A DNA stretch of 64,000 nucleotides from Rhodalgimonas zhirmunskyi. GTDB lineage: Bacteria > Pseudomonadota > Alphaproteobacteria > Rhodobacterales > Rhodobacteraceae. The notes under the pieces are model-generated. The model did no database searches, was not told the DNA's origin, and worked only from the letters and a program-made list of their open reading frames with translations. The stretch spans positions 496,001 to 560,000 of the forward strand of contig JANFFA010000003.1 in the NCBI GenBank assembly GCA_030848925.1, written 5' to 3'. This document shows positions 36,498 through 45,526 of the stretch, piece by piece; the stretch's first letter is position 1, and each line of letters begins with the position of its first letter. Both the position numbers and the translations under genes were made by a program.

Positions 36498-37172
36498 TCA
36501 AAGTGGCTCGCGCTCCAGTGCCACGCGCCCCGCCTCGCTCAGGGTATAGACCCCCAGAGACACCTTCTCGAACCAGCCGTAGTGATTGTCCCGCATCATC
36601 AGCGTCGCGCGCACAACACCGGTTTCCTTCGCCACCACCGCGCCCTTCGCCGGCCCGTTCGCCTCAAGGTAAGCCGCCATCCGAAGCGCCCCCTGCCGAT
36701 AGGCGGTCACGATCGTCTCGCGCGCCATGCCGCCCGCGTTGGGATCGCCCTCGCGCGCATCGAACTCCTTCAACAGCGCCGCCCGCTTGGTCTTGGACTT
36801 GCGCGGGCGAAACGGCACCGGGTCGCAATGCACCTGCACATGCCCATCCTTGAGCCGCACACTCATCACCCCCACGCCCAGCCGCTTGCACAGGCCCACA
36901 TTGCCCTTGAAGGTGCGCCAGCCGCTCTTGCCCGCCCAGCGCGGCACCGCGACGTAAACCAGATCGCTCACCGCTTGGCGCGCCACGGCCTGCTGCAACA
37001 GGGTCAGCGAAAACCCGGTCTTCAACTCCACGATCAGCGGCTCAGCACCCGGATCACCGCGCGTGACGGCGACGACATCCGCCGCGCCCACCTCGCCCTT
37101 CACCTCGTAGCCGCGCGCCACGAGATAGGCCTTCACCGGCCCGTAAAGCTCTGTTTCCGCAATCCTGCTCAT
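36498..37172 (-). CDS. DUF2161 putative PD-(D/E)XK nuclease-like protein
   Basis: A 224-residue protein. Residues ~1-85 show a PD-(D/E)XK-type core: an N-terminal helix with Glu (AETELYGPVKAYL), AADVVAV for the Asp strand and LIVELKTG for the E-x-K, then a long helix (LLQQAVARQAVSD). The C-terminal part (ETIVTAYRQGALRMAAYL...GVVRATLMMRDNHYGWFEKV) looks like a winged helix. The family (DUF2161) is not characterised. It is not beside any methylase or defence gene. ATG 37172 is preferred over 37196. Confidence 0.78.
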   Translation of the reverse strand: MSRIAETELYGPVKAYLVARGYEVKGEVGAADVVAVTRGDPGAEPLIVELKTGFSLTLLQQAVARQAVSDLVYVAVPRWAGKSGWRTFKGNVGLCKRLGVGVMSVRLKDGHVQVHCDPVPFRPRKSKTKRAALLKEFDAREGDPNAGGMARETIVTAYRQGALRMAAYLEANGPAKGAVVAKETGVVRATLMMRDNHYGWFEKVSLGVYTLSEAGRVALEREPL

Positions 37173-37223
37173 GGGGTCAGACCTTAGACCGCCCACACGA
37201 ATCCCGGCAAGGACGATAGCGCC

Positions 37224-38405
37224 CTAGCAGGGCAGGTTCGGAAAGGTGGCGAACATCGTCATCGGCCGCCCATCCTTGCGGTTCAGGTCATAGGTATAGG
37301 TCGCCGAATTTTCCTGAAACGCCAGCAAAGCGGCCCGCTCGTCCGAACCACACACCAGTTTTCGAATATGCTGATAAAGGTGCCGGGACTCGCTATCCTT
37401 CGACTTCTTTCGAATGCGGCGCATCTCGCTGGCGCTCTTCGCCACAAAGGCGAAATTCACACGGCCACTTTTCCATGCCACGCTGTCCAACCCAGACAAG
37501 CGCTGCGGGATCACCTGATCAAGGTTTTCCGAAACATGCGCATAGGCCCGCTTGGCCGCGGCCTCACGCGCCTCTGGGTCAGTCAGCCACGCCTGCATTA
37601 GGCGATACTGGGTCAATCGTGGGGCCTCACGCGTTTTGACGGGATCACGCGACCATCCTTCGCCAGCGCCCCCCACTTCGATGATGCTGTCCCCGGTCAA
37701 TTCAAAGGTGAAAACCTCGACCTGTTGCGGCTTTTCGGCGACCACAAAGACACAGGCCATGAAACGGTCCTCCGGCTTGGCAATTTCCCTCGACCAGATC
37801 CGCGCTTCCGCGATACAGCGCTCGCGCGTGATATCCGCAGGTTGGTGGTTCCGGCTGGCCCAGAGCACACCGATGACCGCGGGCTTGGCTTTTGTGATGT
37901 CATAAGAGCGCGGCGCATTCGGCCCCTCTTCATCCAGCACCCGGCAAACGATGTAGTCCTTGTATGCGCTCCGATACCGAAGACTCGGCGCAAGGTTTTC
38001 TCCATTCATCGTTTGCAGGCAACTGTTGCCGAGGACCGGCGACACCTGCGGATTATTCGCAAGGTCTGGCCGCCAATTGGCCAGCCACAACGGGCCGAAC
38101 CCATCGTGAAACGCGTTGTAATCTGCCGGATAATGAAGGTCGAAAACCGTCTGAGCACCATCTGCATCCGCAAAGGTGATCGTCGCATCTAACTGCCCGG
38201 CATAAGTGTATCCATCAAGCGGCGCGATCCTGGCCGCCACTGTCACCGTGTGGCTGGCCGCGCTTGCCCGCCCATTCACCCCGGACGTCATCCGCTGATA
38301 AGCGTCGTAAAGACCGCTGGTCGAAAGGCCCCCGGTCATCATGAGGAAACTGAACCCCATCAGCGTGAGAGGTAAGAGAAGCTGAATAAGGGTCTTGATG
38401 CGCAT
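37224..38405 (-). CDS. Membrane-anchored protein of unknown function
   Basis: A 393-residue protein that I do not recognise. It has one N-terminal hydrophobic helix (LIQLLLPLTLMGFSFLMM) and then a soluble region, presumably periplasmic, with a Cys pair candidate (NSCLQT and IVCRVL; ERCIAEA and MACVFVV) and a beta-rich middle. A helical Lys/Arg-rich stretch (MRRIRKKSKDSESRHLY) is near the end. ATG 38405 starts the helix; the frame running on to 38759 crosses a dispersed repeat and is unlikely. No conserved neighbour suggests a role. Confidence 0.7.
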   Translation of the reverse strand: MRIKTLIQLLLPLTLMGFSFLMMTGGLSTSGLYDAYQRMTSGVNGRASAASHTVTVAARIAPLDGYTYAGQLDATITFADADGAQTVFDLHYPADYNAFHDGFGPLWLANWRPDLANNPQVSPVLGNSCLQTMNGENLAPSLRYRSAYKDYIVCRVLDEEGPNAPRSYDITKAKPAVIGVLWASRNHQPADITRERCIAEARIWSREIAKPEDRFMACVFVVAEKPQQVEVFTFELTGDSIIEVGGAGEGWSRDPVKTREAPRLTQYRLMQAWLTDPEAREAAAKRAYAHVSENLDQVIPQRLSGLDSVAWKSGRVNFAFVAKSASEMRRIRKKSKDSESRHLYQHIRKLVCGSDERAALLAFQENSATYTYDLNRKDGRPMTMFATFPNLPC

Positions 38406-38540
38406 GAAACCTGCTCTTGTCCTGTTCGCCGGCACGACCAGACCAGACAAGCTTGGCGAAACTGAGGCGCCCCTCGATACGCCGTCGATGCTCCTCCACA
38501 CCCCAGACCCGGCCTGATGGATCGCCTGCCAACCGCCCCG

Positions 38541-38566
38541 CCTTTCATTTTTCCATAAATACTCAT
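38541..38566 (-). repeat. Dispersed repeat copy, inverted
   Basis: CCTTTCATTTTTCCATAAAT followed by ACTC is the complement of the unit at 18186. It lies upstream of both the unknown gene (-) and ppaC (+), 85 bases before the TTGCAG module. Confidence 0.85.
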
Positions 38567-38649
38567 CTCCTCCGCCAACCACCGCACGGTGCTTAAACCA
38601 TTTCGCGCAACACCCGCCTCCTGTCTCGTGCCATACACAAAGCAGGCAG

Positions 38650-38700
38650 AGTGCAGACGCTTTGCAGACCGCCATTTTTCGCTCTGGACGGGCGTTAACC
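38650..38700 (+). promoter_or_regulatory. TTGCAG module upstream of ppaC
   Basis: AGTGCAGACGCTTTGCAG (38650), ACCGCCATTTTTCGC (38668) and GCGTTAACC (38692) repeat the order seen at 14183-14244 before hpaF. The two loci share long identical stretches (GCAGACGCTTTGCAG, GCGTTAACC). Confidence 0.6.
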
Positions 38701-38820
38701 CGCCGGGACGTTGCGCAATGCCGCAGTGCAGCAAAATTGCTGCGCAGACCTCGTGACAAGCCGCCTTCCAGCCCCTATAAGGCCCGCGAAAACGCACCCA
38801 TCAATTAAGGACGCCCGACC
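38701..38820. other. ppaC leader region
   Basis: This completes the 415-base gap between the unknown gene (start 38405) and ppaC. It contains GCAGTGCAGCAAAATTGCTGCGCAG, with a short dyad GCAGCAAAATTGCTGC at 38725-38740. The stretch 38406-38540 holds nothing I recognise. Confidence 0.5.
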
Positions 38821-39741
38821 ATGACAACGCTTGTTTTCGGCCACAAATCGCCCGACACCGATTCCACCGGATCGCCCATTCTCTGGGCTTGGTATCTCAA
38901 TGAAATCAAAGGGGTGGATGCAAAGCCCGTGCTCTTGGGCGAGCCCAACACCGAAGCCGCTTTCATGCTCACCCGCTGGTCGCTCGACAAGCCCGAGATC
39001 ATCTCGGACGTGTCCGACGATCAGGCCTGCGTCGTGGTCGACACCAACAACCCCGCCGAACTGCCCGCCAACATCAACGGCGCCGACGTGCAGCAGATCA
39101 TCGATCACCACAAGCTCACCGGCGGCCTTGAAACCAAGGGCCCGATCGACATCACCATCCGCCCCCTCGCCTGCACCGCAACGATCATGATCGATCTTAT
39201 CGGCAATGATATCAACAAGATGCCCGAGGCCGTCAAAGGCGCCGCACTGACCTGCATCCTGTCCGATACGCTTGAATTCCGCTCGCCCACGACCACCGAT
39301 CACGACCGGAAAGTAGCCGAAGACCTCGCCGCAGATCTCGGGGTGTCCATCCCCGACTACGCCGCCGAGATGTTCGCCGCCAAGTCCGACGTGTCGTCCT
39401 TCTCTGACGCCGAACTCCTGCGCATGGACTCCAAGGAATACGGCGTCGGCGACACCAAGTTCCGCGTATCCGTTCTCGAAACCACCGCGCCCCAGATGAT
39501 CCTTGATCGTAAGGACAGCCTGATGGCCTCGATGGAAGATGTGGCCAAGGAAGACGGCGTCGATCAGGTGCTGCTCTTCGTCGTCGACATCCTCAACGAA
39601 GAAGCCACCCTGCTGGTCCCCAACGACCTCGTGAAAACCGTCGCCAAGAAAAGCTTCGATGCCGACGCCTCGGGCGATACCCTCGTCCTGCCCGGCGTGA
39701 TGAGCCGCAAGAAACAGATCATCCCGAACCTGGCAGTCTAA
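38821..39741 (+). CDS. ppaC: Manganese-dependent (family II) inorganic pyrophosphatase
   Basis: A 306-residue DHH-family pyrophosphatase splitting PPi to phosphate with Mn2+/Co2+. Metal ligands: H8, D12 and D14 in GHKSPDTDS, D74 in VDTNNP, and the DHH motif at 95-97. The C-terminal VMSRKKQIIP is the substrate-binding SRKKQ signature. This type is unrelated to the Mg-dependent family I enzyme found in most proteobacteria. It is monocistronic, with a strong terminator 17 bases after the stop. Confidence 0.96.
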   Translation: MTTLVFGHKSPDTDSTGSPILWAWYLNEIKGVDAKPVLLGEPNTEAAFMLTRWSLDKPEIISDVSDDQACVVVDTNNPAELPANINGADVQQIIDHHKLTGGLETKGPIDITIRPLACTATIMIDLIGNDINKMPEAVKGAALTCILSDTLEFRSPTTTDHDRKVAEDLAADLGVSIPDYAAEMFAAKSDVSSFSDAELLRMDSKEYGVGDTKFRVSVLETTAPQMILDRKDSLMASMEDVAKEDGVDQVLLFVVDILNEEATLLVPNDLVKTVAKKSFDADASGDTLVLPGVMSRKKQIIPNLAV

Positions 39742-39757
39742 TCGGCTGAATTAAAAA

Positions 39758-39789
39758 GGTAAAAGGCGTCTTTCGCGACGCCTTTTACC
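39758..39789 (+). terminator. Terminator of ppaC
   Basis: GGTAAAAGGCGTC and GACGCCTTTTACC form a perfect 13-bp stem with a TTTCGC loop. The A-rich left arm and T-rich right arm would let it work in both directions. Confidence 0.88.
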
Positions 39790-39840
39790 ACCCTTTCAAA
39801 GGCGCGTATCGCGCCTTGCCCTTCTTATCGGCATTGCCAA

Positions 39841-40533
39841 ATGGCCCTCGACACGCTCGCCAAGCTTACCCTCGCCCCTTGGCTCATCGCCCAAGGCAGG
39901 GCCGTGCGCCGTCGCGCCCTCATACTACCGGAACCGCCCGGCCCTCGGCAGGGGCAAACTGGTAGTGGCCCCTCACGCTCTCTCCTGATTGTGGGCGACA
40001 GCTCCGCCGCAGGCGTTGGCGCATCGCATCAGGAAAACGCTCTTTCAGGGCAAATCGCCCAACGTCTGAGCAAAACCAACCACCTCTCTTGGCGGCTCGA
40101 GGCCAAAACCAGCGCCACCTCCCAGAGCACACTCAACCACCTGAAAATACTACCGGAACAGCATTTCGACACGGCAATCCTGATCGTTGGCGTCAATGAT
40201 GTGACCGGCAATGTCACCCTCGCCAGCTGGCTTCGCACACAGCACGCTTTGCATGCGGTTCTAAACCAGCGTTTTGGTGTCACCTCTATCTTGCGCACGG
40301 CCGTTCCGCCGATGGAACACTTCCCGCTCCTGCCGCAACCGCTACGCTGGACCCTTGGTCAGACCGCCCGTCGTTTCGATCGGGCCCTGTCCCGTCTTTG
40401 CTGCGAAACGCCCGGCGCGGTCCATATCCCGTTCGATTTACCGCACCGCCCCGAATACGCTGCTCAGGACGGCTTTCACCCATCAGAAAAGGCCTATGCG
40501 GCTTGGTCTGACCTGATCGTCAAAAACATCTGA
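39841..40533 (+). CDS. SGNH/GDSL-family hydrolase
   Basis: A 230-residue esterase-type hydrolase. Block I is IVGDSS (Ser54), block III GVND, and block V DGFHPSEKAY gives the Asp-His pair. No signal peptide is clear, although the N-terminus is amphipathic. The substrate is unknown. Codon use is visibly less GC-rich than in the genes before 38 kb. Confidence 0.9.
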   Translation: MALDTLAKLTLAPWLIAQGRAVRRRALILPEPPGPRQGQTGSGPSRSLLIVGDSSAAGVGASHQENALSGQIAQRLSKTNHLSWRLEAKTSATSQSTLNHLKILPEQHFDTAILIVGVNDVTGNVTLASWLRTQHALHAVLNQRFGVTSILRTAVPPMEHFPLLPQPLRWTLGQTARRFDRALSRLCCETPGAVHIPFDLPHRPEYAAQDGFHPSEKAYAAWSDLIVKNI

Positions 40534-40669
40534 TCCTTTTTCTTTTCGGGGTAGAAGCCGCGCCTACAAGACCGCGCCATTTCTCGAACACCTCCCTCTA
40601 AGCCAGACACTGGCCAATCGCACGAACCCCTGCCATACCTCCGTCAAACCGAACCGCAGGAGCCCCTCC

Positions 40670-41545
40670 ATGACCCGCATCATCGACACACTCGCCGACA
40701 TTTCTGCCCAGTACGACGCGCTCTTTGTCGATCTATGGGGCTGCGTCCACGATGGCGTGCGCGCCCTGCCCTCCGCCTGTGATGCGCTCGTTGCTTATCG
40801 TCAGCAGGGCGGCACTGTTTGCCTCGTGACCAACTCGCCCAAACCTCGCAAGGGTGTCGCCGAACAATTGGAGAAATTCGGGGTTCCGCGCGAAGCATGG
40901 GATACCATCGCCACTTCGGGTGATAGCGCCCGCGCAGCAATGTATCGTGGCGTTGTCGGCCAGAAGGTTTGGTTCATGGGCGAATGGGAGCGTGACGAAG
41001 AGTTTTTCGAACCGATCCAAGTTATAGACAACCCAGTAAAGATTGAGCTTGTCGAGCTTGAAGACGCCGAAGGTATCGTCTGCTGTGGCCCGTTCGATCC
41101 GATGGCCGATCCGGCTGTGAACCGTCCGGAATTCCTCTACGCCAAGCAGAAGGGCCTGAAGCTGCTCTGCGCCAATCCCGATATCGTCGTGGATCGCGGC
41201 GAAACGCGTGAATGGTGTGCGGGTGCACTGGCGCGCCTTTATACCGATATGGGCGGCGAAAGCCTCTACTTCGGCAAGCCACATCCGCCGATCTACGATC
41301 TCGCCCGCCGCCGACTGCGAGAAATCAGCAAGCTGCCCGACAACGACCGCATCCTCGCCATCGGCGACGGACTGCACACCGATATTGAAGGTGCTCAGGG
41401 TGAAGACATCGATTCGCTTTACATCACGGGTGGTTTGGCACGTGAAATCACCAAAACAACCGATCAGCCCGAAGCAGACGCACTAAACACCTATATTGAA
41501 ACGGAAATGATCACCCCGACCTTTGCCATAGGCCAATTGCGCTGA
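40670..41545 (+). CDS. HAD-superfamily class IIA hydrolase (TIGR01459-like)
   Basis: A 291-residue HAD phosphatase. Motif I is FVDLWGCVHDG (nucleophile Asp, with the usual second Asp replaced by Trp), motif II VTNSPKPR and the C-terminal motif ILAIGDGLHTDIEGA. This NagD-like group is frequent in alphaproteobacteria near ribF/MaoC genes, as here. The substrate is unknown. The ATG follows GGAGCCCC. Confidence 0.88.
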   Translation: MTRIIDTLADISAQYDALFVDLWGCVHDGVRALPSACDALVAYRQQGGTVCLVTNSPKPRKGVAEQLEKFGVPREAWDTIATSGDSARAAMYRGVVGQKVWFMGEWERDEEFFEPIQVIDNPVKIELVELEDAEGIVCCGPFDPMADPAVNRPEFLYAKQKGLKLLCANPDIVVDRGETREWCAGALARLYTDMGGESLYFGKPHPPIYDLARRRLREISKLPDNDRILAIGDGLHTDIEGAQGEDIDSLYITGGLAREITKTTDQPEADALNTYIETEMITPTFAIGQLR

Positions 41546-41646
41546 CCCAATTTAGGGCTTGATTTTCTGCAACCGCAAAGTAATAAAGTTGCCAAAATGC
41601 GGGCGCTTTTGCCCTATTATTACTCGCACAGCCATCGGAGGGCGGA

Positions 41647-42090
41647 ATGTTGGATAACCTGCCGCGCGGAACCATCACCATCGAGGAAATCGAAATGGGG
41701 ATGACGCGTCACCTGCGCAAAGTGGTGACCGACGAGGATATCGAAATGTTCGCCCAGGTCTCGACCGACCGGAACCCGGTGCACCTTGATGATGACTACG
41801 CGCGCGACACGATTTTCGAAGGGCGTATTGCGCATGGCATGCTGACCGCCGGGCTTATCTCGGCGGTGATCGGCGAACAACTTCCCGGCCACGGCACGAT
41901 CTACATGGGCCAATCCCTCAAGTTTCTTGCCCCCGTGCGCCCCGGCGATACGGTGCTAGCAGAAGTCGAGGTCATCGATATCGATCACGCTAAGCGCCGG
42001 GTAAAACTCGATTGCCGCTGCCTTGTCGACGGCAAGAAGGTCCTCGCTGGCGAGGCGACCGTTCTCGCTCCTTCGGCCAAGTTCGACTAA
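41647..42090 (+). CDS. MaoC-family (R)-specific enoyl-CoA hydratase
   Basis: A 147-residue hotdog-fold hydratase. The hydratase-2 motif is complete: TDRNPVHLDDDYARDTIFEGRIAHGM, with the catalytic Asp and His. It hydrates enoyl-CoA to (R)-3-hydroxyacyl-CoA, like PhaJ, linking fatty-acid oxidation with polyhydroxyalkanoate, but other acyl-CoAs are possible. ATCGGAGGGCGG precedes the ATG, and the upstream gap has an AT-rich promoter-like stretch (TTGATTTTC, AAGTAATAAAGT). Confidence 0.92.
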   Translation: MLDNLPRGTITIEEIEMGMTRHLRKVVTDEDIEMFAQVSTDRNPVHLDDDYARDTIFEGRIAHGMLTAGLISAVIGEQLPGHGTIYMGQSLKFLAPVRPGDTVLAEVEVIDIDHAKRRVKLDCRCLVDGKKVLAGEATVLAPSAKFD

Positions 42091-42157
42091 GGCAAAGCCA
42101 CGCAAATTGCCCACCCTGCATCTTGCGCCCGCCAATGGGGCCGGATAACCAGCCTTC

Positions 42158-43096
42158 ATGCGCATTATCCGTGATTATACCTACGTCTCAGATGCTGACA
42201 GCGGGGCCTCCGCTGCCATCGGTAACTTCGATGGCGTACATCTTGGCCATCAATCGGTTATCGACATCGCTCGCAAGCAAGGCGACAAGATCGGTGCGCC
42301 GCTTGGCGTTGTCACGTTCGAGCCGCACCCAAGGCAGTTTTTTGCCCCCGACGCCCCGCCGTTTCGGCTGATGGGGGCCAGCGCTCGGGCGCATCGGCTT
42401 GAAAAACTTGGGGTCGAGCGGCTTTACGAACTCAAGTTCAATTCCGTACTGTCCTCGCTGACGCCAGAGGAGTTTTGCACCAAGGTGATCGCAGGGGGCC
42501 TTGGCCTGAAGCACGTTGTTGTCGGGGCTGACTTCTGTTTCGGCAAAGGGCGCGCCGGATCAGTGAGCGATCTGGAACACTTCGGAGAGAAGCTGGGCTT
42601 CGGCGTGACCGTGGCAAGCCTTCTCGAAGGTGCGGGCGGAGAGATTTCCTCGACCGCGATCCGCAACGCGCTGGCAGAGGGACGCCCGCGCGACGCGGCC
42701 GAAATGCTGGGCCACTGGCATCGGATCGAAGGCCGCGTGATCGGCGGAGATCAACGCGGGCGGGAATTGGGCTACCCCACCGCCAACATGAGCATCGATG
42801 GACTGCACCCGCCCAAGTTCGGTGTCTACGCCGTTTTGGCCGATGTCTTGGAAGGGCCCCATAGGGGAAGCTATCACGGTGCTGCATCGATCGGGATCCG
42901 GCCTATGTTTGGCGACAACAAGCCAAACCTCGAAACGTTCCTGTTCGATTTTTCGGGCGATCTATACGACACTCCGCTTTCCATCGGTCTCGTCGAGTAC
43001 CTGCGGCCCGAGATGAAGTTCGAAAATCTAGACGCGCTGATCACACAGATGGATATCGATTGTGATCGCGCCCGTGCCGTCCTTGCCGCGCCATGA
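42158..43096 (+). CDS. ribF: Bifunctional riboflavin kinase/FAD synthetase RibF
   Basis: A 312-residue enzyme converting riboflavin to FMN and then FAD. The N-terminal adenylyltransferase has IGNFDGVHLGHQ (HxGH) and ISSTAIRNAL; the C-terminal kinase has GRELGYPTANM (PTAN) and ASIGIRPMFGDNKPNLETFLFDF. Its length is standard. It overlaps the YcgN gene by four bases. Confidence 0.96.
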   Translation: MRIIRDYTYVSDADSGASAAIGNFDGVHLGHQSVIDIARKQGDKIGAPLGVVTFEPHPRQFFAPDAPPFRLMGASARAHRLEKLGVERLYELKFNSVLSSLTPEEFCTKVIAGGLGLKHVVVGADFCFGKGRAGSVSDLEHFGEKLGFGVTVASLLEGAGGEISSTAIRNALAEGRPRDAAEMLGHWHRIEGRVIGGDQRGRELGYPTANMSIDGLHPPKFGVYAVLADVLEGPHRGSYHGAASIGIRPMFGDNKPNLETFLFDFSGDLYDTPLSIGLVEYLRPEMKFENLDALITQMDIDCDRARAVLAAP

Positions 43097-43566
43097 AGAT
43101 TGACCCGATTGACCGCAGCGGCCTGCGCCCGCGCTACTGGGAAACCACCCCGCTCGACAAAATGAGCCCGAGCGAATGGGAAGCACTATGCGATGGCTGC
43201 GGCAAGTGTTGCCTGAACAAGCTTGAAGATGATGAAACCGGTGAAGTGGCGCTGACCAACATCGCCTGCCGCCTGTTCGACGATGGCACTTGCCGCTGCG
43301 CGCAATACACGATCCGACATCAATTCGTGCCCGAGTGCATCACGCTGAAAACATCCAACCTCGAAGAGCATGCCTACTGGATGCCAGAAACCTGCGCCTA
43401 CAAACTTCTCTGGCAGGGTAAACCTCTTTACGACTGGCATCCGCTGATCACGGGCACAGCACAATCGGTTCATGAGGCCGGCGTATCAGTGCAAAACCGC
43501 ACCGTCCCCGAATTCGAGGTGGATGAGGACGACTGGGAAGATTACATCATGGAAGAGCCGGTCTGA
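43093..43566 (+). CDS. YcgN-family cysteine-cluster protein (UPF0260)
   Basis: A 157-residue protein with a Cys-rich site (CDGCGKCC near residue 33, then CRLFDDGTCRCAQY and CAYKLL) that probably binds zinc or an Fe-S cluster. It also has the characteristic WETTPLDKMSPSEWEALC start. The function of the family is not known. It is translationally coupled to ribF by ATGA overlap. Confidence 0.92.
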   Translation: MKIDPIDRSGLRPRYWETTPLDKMSPSEWEALCDGCGKCCLNKLEDDETGEVALTNIACRLFDDGTCRCAQYTIRHQFVPECITLKTSNLEEHAYWMPETCAYKLLWQGKPLYDWHPLITGTAQSVHEAGVSVQNRTVPEFEVDEDDWEDYIMEEPV

Positions 43567-43592
43567 CCCGGCGCAAGCAGGGAAGTCTCGTC

Positions 43593-44639
43593 ATGTTTTT
43601 CGCCTCCGACAATACCGGTCCCGCACATCCAGCCATCCTTGAGGCGCTGACCCGCGCCAACGAAGGCTATGCCATGGGCTATGGAGCCGACGCGCTAATG
43701 GATGAGGCACGAGAGCGCATCCGCACGCTCTTTGAGGCCCCCGAGGCAATGGTGCATCTGGTAGCGACCGGCACAGCGGCCAATTCGCTTGCGCTGGCGA
43801 CGATGACTGCCCCCTACGAGACGATATTCTGTTCACCCACGGCCCACATCCACGAAGATGAATGCAACGCGCCTGAGTTTTATTCTGGCGGCGCAAAGCT
43901 GACCATTGTTGGCAGCGAAGACAAGATCACTCCCGACGCCCTGCGCATTGCCATTGAAGGTGAAGAAACCCGCGGTGTGCACGGCCCCCAGCGCGGCCCG
44001 GTTTCAATCACGCAGGTAACGGAACGAGGACAGGTCTACAGCCTCGACGAAATCGCCAAACTCACCACGATTGCCAGTGATTATGCCCTTCAAACCCACC
44101 TTGACGGCGCTCGTTTTGCCAATGCGGCGGCATCGCTTGGCTGCACACCCGCCGAGATGACCTGGAAGGCAGGGATTGATGCGGTTTCGTTTGGCGGTAC
44201 TAAGAATGGATGCGTCGGAGTCGAAGCGGTCATTTTCTTCGACCCGGCTAAAGAGCGGGAATTCGAACTGCGCCGCAAACGGGGCGGGCACCTTTTCTCC
44301 AAACATCGCTATCTTTCGGCACAGATGGCCGCCTACCTTGCCGATGGGCTCTGGCTTGATCTTGCGACTCGCGCCAATGCGGCTTGTGAGCGGCTTGTCG
44401 ACGGACTGCGCGCGCTGCCGGAGGCGCGGCTAACTTACACGCCACAGGCCAACATCATATTCCTCGACATGTCTCGTGCAATGCACCAGCGCCTTCTCGC
44501 GGGTGGTGCCGTCTATTACGTGCTGGCAGGTGATCCCGAAGTTGGACCCAGTGATGAAATGCTGCCAGCGCGTCTGGTCTGCGACTGGTCGATAACCGAG
44601 GCACAGATCGATGCATTTTTGGCCCTCGCCAAAGGTTGA
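43593..44639 (+). CDS. ltaE: Low-specificity threonine aldolase family (beta-eliminating lyase fold)
   Basis: A 348-residue PLP enzyme splitting threonine/allo-threonine into glycine and acetaldehyde. The start FFASDNTGPAHPAILEAL is characteristic; HIHEDECNAPEF stacks on PLP, HLDGARFANA gives the Asp/Arg and SFGGTKNGCVG holds the PLP lysine. Some relatives act on phenylserine or related beta-hydroxy amino acids. It lies 26 bases after the YcgN gene and could be read with it. Confidence 0.92.
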   Translation: MFFASDNTGPAHPAILEALTRANEGYAMGYGADALMDEARERIRTLFEAPEAMVHLVATGTAANSLALATMTAPYETIFCSPTAHIHEDECNAPEFYSGGAKLTIVGSEDKITPDALRIAIEGEETRGVHGPQRGPVSITQVTERGQVYSLDEIAKLTTIASDYALQTHLDGARFANAAASLGCTPAEMTWKAGIDAVSFGGTKNGCVGVEAVIFFDPAKEREFELRRKRGGHLFSKHRYLSAQMAAYLADGLWLDLATRANAACERLVDGLRALPEARLTYTPQANIIFLDMSRAMHQRLLAGGAVYYVLAGDPEVGPSDEMLPARLVCDWSITEAQIDAFLALAKG

Positions 44640-44706
44640 ACCGAGAGCTTAGTCTGCAGGATCCAACTCGCTCACTTGGAAGGAAATGTAGATCTGCGGT
44701 ACGCCG

Positions 44707-45525
44707 CTAGACGGGCACCCGCTCCAAGAAACTCCGTATCGCTGCGGCCGTTTCCTTCGGGTGCGTGATCGGCGCCATATGCGCGGCCCCTTCGATTGAA
44801 ATACTTTCGCAATCCGCCATGCGTCGTTGGATCGCCGCATGGATCGGTGCCACAAAAGGCGAGGAGTCTTCACCCCGGATCAAAAGGCCCGGTGCGGTAA
44901 CCGTCTCGATCAACTGCCGTTCAAGAACGCCGGGGCGGTCTTCAAGCACGGTCTGGTTATTGGCTTCGATAAGGTGGATCTTGCTGGCGAGAAAGGCACG
45001 CTGCTGTTCTGGAAGCAAATCCCACGGCGTACCATCGCCCCACTCTCGCAAAAATTCGCGTGCGGCTTCCATCATGTCGCCACGCTTCACCGCTAGGTTA
45101 TAGCCCGCCATGAGAGCGCCGTGATGCAACGTCAACTCTGGGTTATCGGCCAGCGCCGCAGCAAAAAAGACGCTCTCGATCATGACAAGAGAGCGCACCA
45201 AGTCCGGATGCTCGATCGCCAACCGCAACGCCACCGTCGCACCGAAGCTGTGGCCAATGATATCCATCGGCCCATCGGCCCCAATCACATCGACAGCCTG
45301 CGCGACGCATAGCGCCTGCATGTCTACACCTTCAGGCAAGTCATCACTGCGGCCATGACCGGGCATATCAAAAGCGCGCATTTCCAGTTCAGACCCCAGT
45401 ATCGTGGCCAAACCTTTCCATGCGCCTGAATGCGCCAGTGAGCAGTGGATCAGAAGCACCTTGCGGGCGCCGTTACCGTAGGTCGTCCAATAGGTGGGCA
45501 AGCCACCCCGCATATCCTTGGGCAT
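44707..45525 (-). CDS. Alpha/beta-fold hydrolase
   Basis: About 272 residues. The oxyanion loop is LLIHCSLAHSGAW, the nucleophile GHSFGA, the acid near RGEDSSPF and the His in EGAAHMAPITHP. The protein resembles esterases and meta-cleavage-type hydrolases; the substrate is unknown. ATG 45525 is one base after the stop of the upstream isomerase gene, so the pair is coupled; the longer frame to 45660 would overlap that gene and is rejected. Confidence 0.87.
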   Translation of the reverse strand: MPKDMRGGLPTYWTTYGNGARKVLLIHCSLAHSGAWKGLATILGSELEMRAFDMPGHGRSDDLPEGVDMQALCVAQAVDVIGADGPMDIIGHSFGATVALRLAIEHPDLVRSLVMIESVFFAAALADNPELTLHHGALMAGYNLAVKRGDMMEAAREFLREWGDGTPWDLLPEQQRAFLASKIHLIEANNQTVLEDRPGVLERQLIETVTAPGLLIRGEDSSPFVAPIHAAIQRRMADCESISIEGAAHMAPITHPKETAAAIRSFLERVPV

Positions 45526-45526
45526 G

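Noticed and set aside
35487..37187. A 566-residue plus-strand frame across the FNT and DUF2161 genes
   Set aside because: It spans two well-supported minus-strand genes and their gap, and its protein is Arg/His-rich without structure, as expected of antisense translation.
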